In this document: in pieces, positions 13,860 to 64,000 of the stretch
Position numbering within the stretch: position 1 is the stretch's first letter
Layout: each line of letters opens with the position of its first letter
Assembly: GCF_036370855.1 (NCBI RefSeq)
Contig: NC_088102.1
Span: forward strand, 64,365,601-64,429,600
Reading direction: 5' to 3'
Length of the DNA stretch: 64,000 bases
DNA from: Dromaius novaehollandiae
Taxonomy: Eukaryota; Chordata; Aves; Casuariiformes; Dromaiidae
Notes under the pieces: model-generated
The model's input: only the letters and a program-made list of their open reading frames with translations
Database searches by the model: none
Told to the model about the DNA's origin: nothing
Made by a program: the position numbers and the translations under genes

Positions 13860-15790
13860 TATATACATACAGTTATTTCTCTTCACAGCAAAAAGTAATG
13901 GAAGCATCCACACACTTTTCAGTTGGTAATACCTCCAAACCCAGTACTTCGTGGCAACTTTTTTGTTAGTATGATGTAGTTTTCTGCATCAACATCCCAG
14001 AATACTTCATTAATAAATCATTGCAAGAGTGTGGCAGGTAAAAACCAGAAGCACTGAAAGGAAATCACTAGCAAGGATTCTTAAGAAAAGCTATGAGTGC
14101 ATTAAAAGGATCTGGCAATTGTTTCTGTGAAACTTGTATGAAGTTGCTTACATTCAAGCTCTGCAAGAACTACCCTTCTGCTATCTTCAGGTGGAAGAGG
14201 TACTTTATGGATTGCCAGCTCTGAAGATCCTCCTCTGTCTCAAGTTTCTAAAACGATACTGAAGCAAAAATTCACATTTCTAAGAAACACGACAAGGAAG
14301 TCTATGAACTTATCCGAGCTCCATTTTGAGCTACCAGCATCGTAAACCCTGGAGGTTGTTATTAATAAGAAACGACAAGAAAAACCTTAACCCATTTTGC
14401 CGTGCCAGCTGCAAATGCAGAGGCAAATCCCTTTTTCAACTCATCACTTACCACAGTTACTTCTGAAAAGACAAAAATGACAAGTATTTTAACAGTGCAT
14501 AGATGCTGGTAATTATTTTTAAGATGGAACCAGACAGTAGCACTTTAGATATTTAATTTGAGCTCAGTGTTTTTCTTTTAAAACAGTCTTCATCACAAAT
14601 TGTGTATTTGCTTCACGATTAGGGCAGAAGAATCGTGTTTTTCTGAAAATTAAATCTGGAAGTTACCAGTTTCTGCTGGTTATGACCTAGTGAGGTGCTA
14701 CTGTACTTCATAAAAATGTTAGGTCCAATTTAAATTTACTTTCATGCTTTTTCATTTAGCAAAAGATAAATAGCACACTAAGTAAAGACTGAGCTGCTGT
14801 GACTATTACACCTCAATAAGACCTTCATCAGCAATATGCTCCTAAAGAGGGTAAAAGATGTCAGCCTGCTTGCTGTGTTTCTTCAGGACGAAGATGTGCT
14901 GCTATAAAGTCACTACTGTTCAGAACCCGGAGGTCCGTCTTCAGTACTTGTGACTGTGCAATAGCCAGTATCCTTTAGCAAAACTGCCTCAGTAAAAACA
15001 CAGCACCTGAAAATAGCTATGCTGTTGAATTTAACCAAATTTCAAAGTTCATCCTTAAGATCACTTAAAATTATACCAACAATTACCAATACCATCCTAT
15101 TATGAGTAGGGCTACTAAGGAGGAAAGCAACAGGAGTCCAAGGCCTGGAAAGTTGCCACCCACTCTCAAAAGGAACTTCCTCTGAATAGCTGGAGCTTAA
15201 GAAATGGTAGAAGAAATTATTGCTCTATCATCCACTGAGCGAGGAGTCCTGACAAGATTTGTGGAGAATCAAAGCTGCATAAATAGACACCTTGCAAGGT
15301 GTGTAGGCTGTCAGAACTGACTGAGGTCTGTTTAAGCTTTTTGGAGATGTTCTGTAAGAGGAGCAGATCCACACTACCTGCAACAATTCCACCTACCTCT
15401 CCAATTTTGTTTCCTTTTTCCCCCTCCTCTAATCCTTTGCTCTCCACATTTTCTAAGTTTTCAGCCCTTCCTCCTGTCACTACCATCTTCCCTAGTTCTT
15501 CCTGCAGGACACACACAGGGAATGGCCCCATATTACTAAAAGATATTTGCTTTGGATGATCAAGTCACTTTTCTTTCTTGAGGCTATCACATCAAAAATC
15601 CAGTTTCAGCACACAGACAAAGAGTACAGTTGGCCTAGAGTAGTACTAACAGCCACTACCATGATTTGCTACTGAAGGACAGCAATACAGAACCCATGGC
15701 CACACTTCCTCTCCAGCCCGAGCACTGCCTATCTACATGCAGCTTCCTGAAACTGGCAAATATTTATTACGCACCAACCATTCAGACACA
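13860..15790. other. Intergenic DNA downstream of RPS13
   Basis: This is the region past the RPS13 poly(A) site. An open frame on the minus strand at 15,217-15,531 (104 codons) is low-complexity, rich in Glu, Gly and Ser, and has no family resemblance. I see no RNA gene or clear repeat. Confidence 0.5.
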
Positions 15791-15812
15791 ACACAAACTT
15801 AGTTAATGTAAA

Positions 15813-15818
15813 TTTATT
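15813..15818 (-). terminator. RPS13: RPS13 polyadenylation signal
   Basis: AATAAA on the minus strand lies about 25 nt after the stop codon. Cleavage is expected at roughly 15,795-15,800, which gives a very short 3' UTR, as is usual for ribosomal protein mRNAs. Confidence 0.85.
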
Positions 15819-15842
15819 CTTTCAGTAAGTCATAGTCAGCTC

Positions 15843-20241
<4,399 letters not shown>

Positions 20242-20433
20242 GATGGCGGCGGCGGCAAAGAGGGAGAGCTCAGCGACGAGGCACCCTCTTCCCTCCCGCT
20301 TCCGGCGGAAAAGACGCTGCTTCCCCTAGCCCCGCCCCGGGCCCGCGGACCAGCCAATCAGAAGCGCCGCCTGGCCCTAACTCCGCCCGGCATACACGTC
20401 ACGGCCGCCCGCCGCGGGGAGGGAGAAGAGAGC

Positions 20434-20525
20434 GCGCGTGCGCGGCCGTTGGCCCCGCCGGGCCGCCTTGGAGGTGGGAGGGAGGGAGGGAGGCGCGCGC
20501 GTGCGCGGCCATTGGCCCCGCCGAG
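20434..20525. repeat. Duplicated promoter module upstream of RPS13
   Basis: Two near-identical blocks of about 30 bp, both reading GCGCGCGTGCGCGGCC and then a TTGGCCCCGCCG core, begin at about 20432 and 20494. A GGGA-repeat spacer separates them. The second copy has ATTGG (CCAAT on the minus strand) where the first has GTTGG, so only one copy carries an intact CCAAT box. Confidence 0.75.
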
Positions 20526-20584
20526 GGGGGGGGGGCGGGGCGGCAGGCCCCTGAGAAGTGAAGAGCAGCACGCTGTTATTTTTT

Positions 20585-23576
20585 AATGGCAGAATAGTGT
20601 TTAATGTACTTACAGGACAGTTATGGAATCACATTATGGTACATCTTTATTAACTAGTCATTTAATTATTTGGTTCTTACAGATATATAGACAAAGGGAG
20701 GCAAACGAGTTGCTCTCGCTGAAGTTCATCACCTATAGCGCTACCTAGTCACAGTGTCCGCGTAGAGAGCACAAGGAGGCCGGAGGGACGTGGCCTGTGT
20801 AACACACGCGTTGTGCAAATACCAGAAAAGTCCAAGGGGAAAATTGACCACATTAGAGTCCTAGAAAGAGCAGTCCCTTTAAGGCAAGTACTGAGATTTC
20901 TACACAACCTTATTTGTTTTTTAAAAAACAGAGAAAATTTTTTATCAAAGATCACACATGCTTCCAGGTACAGGTACCTGTAGCTCATAAAAAGGCAGTA
21001 ATAAAAATTTCAGTGCAAAGTTCTAGGTCAGGTTTAATAAAGAAAACAAGCAAGTCTTAGAGCAAGCAGTTATTCTCAAATGTCAGAGGCTAAAGAAGTG
21101 TATTTCTGGCTGCAGGTCATATGTTGCTTTTTTTTTTTTTTTTTTTAAACTAAACAAGATAAAAAAAAGCTGTTAAGCTACATTTTCAAACCAATTAGCA
21201 TACTGGCAACTTCCATCCCAGCTCAACATCTTCCTCTTTCCCATCCTCTTTTTTTTTTTTTTTTTTTTTTAAACGCAACATATTAAAAGCTTATTGCAAT
21301 ACAATCAGTTTTTTTTCTTAATTGATTGAAAACAGTGCACAGAGGCACAAGCTTGGTGCTGTTCCTCTACTTTTGAGGAGGGGCCAAGGCCAGATCCCAT
21401 ACACAAAATAAAAACCATGACCACAAAGAACTTTAGCCAGTGAACATTTTGCAAAAGGAAGGGAAAGGCACAAAATGAGTTAAGAATATTGTTAAATCAG
21501 GAGTCAGGACAAGTGCTAATAATAATACAGTACTATACATTTTCTTACTAGAGTCCAGACAACTGTTAAAACTGCAAATCATTTTTTAAAATGATTTTAG
21601 CTTTTTTATTTGTATTTTGTGCTGTAAGACACTGTGCTTTAATAGCAAACTGCAAAAAGGCAGTACATATTGCTTTAATTTTATTTCACAATGGAACGTT
21701 TCACAAAAACAGTAGTCTACTTTCCTGTGTTTAGGTGACTTGTGATTTTGATGATGGAATGGAGTAAGTCTCAAAAGCATCAAGTGAGCAGGAAATATAT
21801 CTAGTTAGTCATATAGTATATTATTTACATGCTATATACTAAATGAAAAATATGCAGAAGATAGCTCACAGAACTGGGATTTTGGATTATTAGTGCCCAT
21901 TAGTAGCAACCCAGTTTCTAGCATTCAAGATGTTCTTAACTTTTTAATTATAATCACACCTCACCTAAGAAATTGGACCGTGAATATTTTAGGCACCAAG
22001 AGTTTCAAGTTTACTTCTCTCTTCCGTATTGAAGGGAGACTGGTCAGTAGCAGGGGAAGGAAATCAGATTATGAAAAAGTTTTTTAGTGTTGGGCAAAAA
22101 GACTTGCCTGTACTGTATCATTGTTCATCATTCCATATTTTACTTTAAATTTCATTCCAGTGATAGTGCTGATAGTCTGTCACCTTTTCTCAAACATGTT
22201 TCAGATCTAGCACTGAACAAAAATGTGCAATTTAACTCTAGCGTTGTCTAGACAGAATATGTTCATATTGAAAACTGAGTAAGCTGAATAGCAAGGCTAT
22301 CCTTGTAGTGCAGAAACACCCACTTAAGTAACCAGTGGTATTAATGGGAGAAAGCAGTTAACACTTGTACTCCATTGTCACAATATATTTCAAATTAAAT
22401 GCTGCTTGAGTGAGAAACAGTGTTACTGTGAACTGTAGAAAAACAAGTGACCAAGTTCCTCTCCCAAAGCTCTGTTAATGCAATTCATTCCCGACCCGCA
22501 GTTTATTCAGCAGTTGCACTTTTTTTTTTTTTTTTTTTTTTAAACTGGAGGCCATCACTGACCCAGAGGGTGCACATAAATTATTTAGGTGTGATTCCAC
22601 CTTGGATTCTGTGTTCGAATCCGTTCCACATTTACTCACTGCAGTATTTAAGTTCTAAAAATTTAAAAACATGGTTTCAAAACATTGAAAAGCAGCACAC
22701 ATTCAGCCAGTCTTCATTTACTTTTGCAGATCATGGGTAGAAGATGGGGCAGAAGGAATTCACGTAAGTTACACTAATTATGAAGATCAGTTTAAGTGAT
22801 ATTATTTGGAAGTAACACATTTCTCTGGAAAAGACTTCCAGTAGGACCTGCAAGTTATTGAATGTGAGAATGTTTCCCCCTTTTAAGGAGCTGAAAGAGT
22901 TAACATATACATATTTAAATACTAGAAATGAGGTACAAGAGAAGCATTTGAGTTATAAGGCACCATTATTTACAACTTCCATTATTGGCACTCACTCCAA
23001 TAATTCTTAGAGAAGCATGAATCTGGGATCAAATGCAACGCCAAGGAATTTTTCCAGCCCTTCAACCTTCATTTCTACAGGTGTAAAACCACCAATTTTA
23101 CCCATTGCTGCTTCTGTGATGCCTAGTTAATAGTGGGAATGTAATCCTGAAAAATACACATTTTCTTTGATATTCTCCAGCATCATGCCATGGATGACAT
23201 AATACAGGGAAAAGAAAAATTATAAAGCAAAAATCCACTACATCCACAGGTCTAAGTTTGTGATTAAGTTGTGGTGGTTTAACCAACCAGCATGGTCAGA
23301 CTGTTAATTTGAGTCTTTCATGGATAGTTTAAAAAACCCTTCCTTTACCCGCAACTATTAACATTTACATTAATGCTTTGATAACATTATATAAGCATAA
23401 ACCAGCAATGGTTTTCTAGAAATCCTCCAAATTAGGCTACATGAAGGTTGGTCCAATGCATTTGTTGAAATGCAGTCTCTCTTATTTTAAGATGTACAAG
23501 TTATTTTCAAGTAAGAAGATGCACAAAGCACAGGTGAATACAATTGGTCTGTTCTTACTCAGGTATAGAAATGAGT
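20585..23576 (-). other. PIK3C2A: PIK3C2A 3' untranslated region
   Basis: This is the roughly 3-kb stretch after the PIK3C2A stop codon. No reading frame here resembles a protein. It is AT-rich and contains three long homopolymers (T on the plus strand, A in the transcript) at 21128-21146, 21249-21270 and 22520-22541, plus many AUUUA-type pentamers. A possible early AATAAA on the minus strand at 21605-21610 could give a shorter isoform. The end is set by the poly(A) signals near 20.6 kb. Confidence 0.75.
20646..20651 (-). terminator. PIK3C2A: Distal PIK3C2A polyadenylation signal
   Basis: AATAAA on the minus strand with a second ATTAAA at 20600-20605. Cleavage is expected between about 20,625 and 20,585, roughly 320-360 bp before the inferred RPS13 start. 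This is the last good signal before the CpG-rich promoter. Confidence 0.65.
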
Positions 23577-60108
<36,532 letters not shown>

Positions 60109-63100
60109 CTGCAGCTCAAAGATAAAACAGTATTTGAAAAGTCACAAACACAATTCTAGAGCTTGTAAAACCACGAATAGTAGAGAGACTTTCAGAAGCC
60201 TAATGTTTATCTTTAGTTTTATGTACACTTTAATAAACAATGTATGTATCATTGCCAACTTGAAAAGCAAAGAACAGTGCACTGAACCAAAAGACTGCTT
60301 TCTAGAAGGCAATTAAGTTGCAAGCATAGCAGTTTCAACTCTCAGAGAGCTACTGCACTGGGCATTTGACTAGATTTTACTGAACCAGAGGAAGATGACG
60401 GACAAGTGTTTTTTTCTTCAACTTCTGCCAATAAAACTTCAACATGAAGTGACAGATAGAACTACTACACATCAGTTCTGCCTATGACTACCTTTTGCTA
60501 CAAAGCAGGGAAAGAAATTGTACACTGGAAGGAAGCAGTATTTAGAACAGTAAACTCAGAATTAGTCCTGTAGTATCAAATCCGTGCTATTTTAATCCCT
60601 TAAACCACATACACTCCTCCCCAACTACTCCCCCAAATGTACGCTGCACTCTTCAGTGTATCCAATCTAATAACAACTACTGAAAGAGAATTACAGTTTA
60701 AAACAGCAAAACCCATGACAAACAGGTTAAAAAAACAAAAAGGGAGAAAACCCACAAACAACAGAGCAGTAACGGTTTTCAACTCAGATCAGTTTCTGAT
60801 CCGATTCACAATACAGCCATACAAATGCTAGTGTAAGCAAAAAGCAGAGAGCAGCTGGCACAAGCAGCTGCATTGAGGTACAACTAATCCTTCAGGAGCT
60901 CAACAGCCACAAGCAGCCTGGAGCATTTGTGAAACTACGGCCAGATACTTTCTGGAGTAAGTTGATCTTGAAGGGTCTGGTCATATCCAGCCTGGGGTCA
61001 TTTTGCAATTAGACCATCAGGCCTTCAATGCACTAGTGTGGCAAGTTTCTCATCAGTTACATTTTGCAGCCAGAGCTTTTACAACCCTTACAGAAACCTT
61101 TAACCCACTCGGAAGTCTAGAAGAGAGCAGACTGAACTATAGTTTTTCTGAAAACCATTGCAATTACTTCTTCATCATAAAAGTAGTGAATAATTACTTA
61201 ACTAGTATATGGGTTATTTATTATTAGCTGACTAAATGAGCTGAGCATCTCATTTCATTAGAGCATATCAGAGAAGATGGTCAGATTAGACAATAGCACA
61301 GAAAAGAGGTCAAATCTGGAACACATGAAAAGCCAAGGACTGTCATTCCTTTTTTCTTTTAATAAATATTTTCACCTCAAATTAATATGTTTCAGCAGAC
61401 TTGGAAGGCATCATATACCCAACCCATTTTTGTCATCTGAATTGGTTTAAACTTAGTTATTTCAGCCACACTGTTGGTTTTATGAACATCCATTGGTTCA
61501 AAAGGATAAATTCCATTTAACTGGGGATTAGCTATATAACAGCAAGTGATGAGTGCAAGAAGCTATAAAGCCAAAAAACCTGGAAGGAGATTCAGGAGTA
61601 GGTCTAATATGCTAAGTTTAAAGGGTTCCTTCCATTCTGACGTATCTGACAAGTTGTTTCACATAAAAATATTCCTGGCCAAGTGCGTGAGGCCTGCTGA
61701 CATGCCTGTGCTGTTGTTTCTAGTACACGCATTCCTTAAGCAAATACACAAAACAAAGGAAAATCACATACAAGGAAACAGGAAGTTAACTTAACAAGTG
61801 AAAGGCAAACACCCTGGTAAAGATTCAGCTGAGCCCATGTCAGCGCTCAACACAAAAAACGGACCAATTCCACACCAAGAAGCCAGCTATACAAGTGTTT
61901 TCTCTGTTAAGAGTAGGAACTCTTCTGTAAGAAGCTAAGCAATACTACAGATAACTATCAAAGCACTTTAAAACTCTAAGCAGAGAGTAAGAAAGCTACA
62001 CAATGGGACTGCTTAGAGCAAAGTCGCACTAGAGATGCAACATTGCCACTTCTACGCCACAACACGACATCGTCAAGTTACTTATGACAAAAGTTACATG
62101 TTAGCCCACTGACACTTCAGAAAAGTTTAAGGAAATAAAAGGCAGTTGTCCACAGGGAAGTTTAGCCAGGGCCAACAATCAGTTCCAATGTAACGAGTAA
62201 AAAGTTCTTTTGGTAGGATTAAAAGCTTATCTAGCTACCTGCATTTAACCTCAGCATCACACTTCAATAAGGACAGAAATTAATACTATTACAGATATGT
62301 ATTGCTGGAAACTAGTCCTAATGGGAAATTGGGGATATTTCATACTTACTTGCTTTTTTAGTTGAATTTGAACACTCTTCTTCCATCACTTTTTGGAAGA
62401 TAATTTCAGGAAGGCAAGCTTTGATAAACTAAGAAAACTAAAGTCACTGGACTGAGATGGTTAGGGTCTTGAGCAACAAATAGAATTTGAATTTCTTTAA
62501 CTTCCAGATGGGCAAATTTAAGAGGTGCAAAAGCTATCAGTCAAACAGGAAATAACTTGTAAGGCAGGCCTTAAACAGCTGTCTGAGAAAAACACCTTCT
62601 ATTTTCGCAGGATCCGCTGATAGAAGTGATCTACAAATACAGTTAACCTTATCAAACAGAAAAAAGGTCCGTGAATTACCAGAAGTCCAGTTAAATCAGA
62701 TCCTAAAAGTATATAAAGCCAAAAGACTCTTCGGCTCTGTGAAGAGAAAAGGGAGAAAAGACAGCATCTAGAATAGGACAAAAAATTATCATTTTGCCTC
62801 TGCTTTCAGAAAGGAATAACAAACACAGAAGTAGTTTAAAGGGAATAATGAATAAATACATGATTCATCAAATATGAAGCAAAATTCACAGCCTTCTATT
62901 GATTCAAGGGATTAAATACCGTATGACAGAATCAAATACCTGACTGGAAATTTGCAAGTGTAGTTCTTAGTTTACAAAGAGGCAGGCAGATAATGAGGTG
63001 ACTCAGGGAAAAAGCAATCCAGGCTAGTTAGGACAGACTACTTCAGAATACATTTGGTGGGACATACGTACCTGCAAATAAATGGGGTAAAATACAAAAG

Positions 63101-64000
63101 AATTGCCAAAAGGTAGAGGCTAAATAACACCTTCATAAATACGCGATGGAAAATTATTCAAACTGGAAAACAAAGTAGTAGCACAGGATAGGCAATAGAT
63201 AAAACAAAAGCAACAGGTAACATTGAAAGGACATACTGGTCTCATCTTTACATCATCTTTAGATCAATTTATGGTTTCTTTAATGACTCAGCAGAAGTAG
63301 TAGAAACAGCTTGAAGATACTTTGCAATTTTATATCATCATCCAACTTATTACTCCAGTTTTAGTCTGTATGATTAAGCACAAACTAGTTAGCTACAGAC
63401 TAGAGGAACACAGGTGGAAAGAAAATCTAGGACATGCAATCAAGGATTCACTGAAAGAATCTTTGCTATGAACTAAGAACTTGCTTGAAACAGATGGTAG
63501 CTGAAAAAGACCCAGCTATTTCAACTGACTACAGGATCAATACATGCTAATGTGACGCCAACATGAAAAAGATAAACACAATAAAAACATATCAAGCAGA
63601 ATGTTCCTACCCCATGAGGATTTATTAGTGACACTGCATAAGGCGCATGGTGCACTCCTCTCATACAGAGATCTGAAATTCTCATAAGTCACCTTCAAAA
63701 AGCATTCTACGTGCAGAGAGTGTCTACTGAGGTGACAGGAAAAAGAAGCGCTCATAAGAGGAGACAGAGCTCATGATGAAGGCTGACCAAGTCAGCATCT
63801 CTCCAGTGTGAACAGCAGGATGGAACAGCAGGTTTTTAAGATAAAGGACCATTTTGGCAAGAAGAACATTTGCTAAGAACTGGTTACGAATATATTGCTG
63901 CTGAAAAAATCAGATGACTAATTCTGAAGACAGTCAAGAGTCTGGAACTGGACAAGAAAGTCTGGTCTCTGGAACAGGAGAAAAAATGTTAAGGCAGAGC
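60109..64000. other. PIK3C2A: PIK3C2A intron leading to the N-terminal exon
   Basis: The large first coding exon (about 1.1 kb in the human gene) would be an uninterrupted frame of over 350 codons. No minus-strand frame here exceeds about 72 codons, so it lies beyond the window edge. The segment is AT-rich with no recognised repeat or RNA gene. Confidence 0.7.

Noticed and set aside
15217-15531. 104-codon minus-strand frame just downstream of RPS13
   Set aside because: Low-complexity Glu/Gly-rich sequence without splice context or family match.
1-15790. Exons of PLEKHA7, the expected neighbour
   Set aside because: No frame resembles its WW, PH or coiled-coil segments, so the gene is not annotated here.
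60109-64000. The large N-terminal exon of PIK3C2A
   Set aside because: No minus-strand frame is long enough, so the exon must lie beyond the window.

Overview
This window is nuclear DNA of a vertebrate, most likely a bird. The evidence is spliced genes with GT-AG introns, a long CR1-type LINE of the sauropsid kind, and a class II PI3-kinase gene whose 31 visible exons fit in 36.5 kb. I cannot name the species. All recognised genes are on the minus strand. Remembered vertebrate family members were used to recognise the proteins; no alignment was run.

Layout. (1) 1-15,790: no convincing protein-coding exon. It holds a degraded MIR/Amn-type SINE near 8.4 kb, an AT-rich block near 1.0 kb and two CTCF-like motifs near 13.8 kb. 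(2) 15,795-20,268: RPS13, complete, six coding exons, 151 codons plus stop, with a TOP-type 5' end inside a CpG-rich promoter (about 20.0-20.57 kb). Intron 4 contains an exon-like block that would act as a poison exon, and intron 5 contains a possible relic of a U14 (SNORD14) box C/D snoRNA. (3) About 20,600-23,576: 3' UTR of PIK3C2A. (4) 23,577-60,108: 31 coding exons of PIK3C2A, from just after the large N-terminal exon to the stop. They total 3,996 nt (1,331 residues plus stop), and every splice phase closes. One intron has a GC donor. A 2.1-kb CR1 copy, antisense to the gene and dead, sits in a late intron, and an older CR1 fragment lies near 44 kb. (5) 60,109-64,000: intron leading to the N-terminal exon, which is outside the window.

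How the genes relate. RPS13 (ribosomal protein uS15) and PIK3C2A (phosphoinositide 3-kinase C2-alpha, endocytic and ciliary membrane traffic) are functionally unrelated neighbours in a tandem order that I recall from mammals. The PIK3C2A poly(A) signal is only about 380 bp from the inferred RPS13 start, so termination of the long gene abuts the promoter of a very highly expressed gene. I found no new multi-gene system. The most interesting signals are small: the exon-like block in RPS13 intron 4, the U14-like relic, a GAGCT repeat in RPS13 intron 1, microsatellites that form the acceptor tracts of two constitutive exons, the GC-AG intron and an intronic hairpin.
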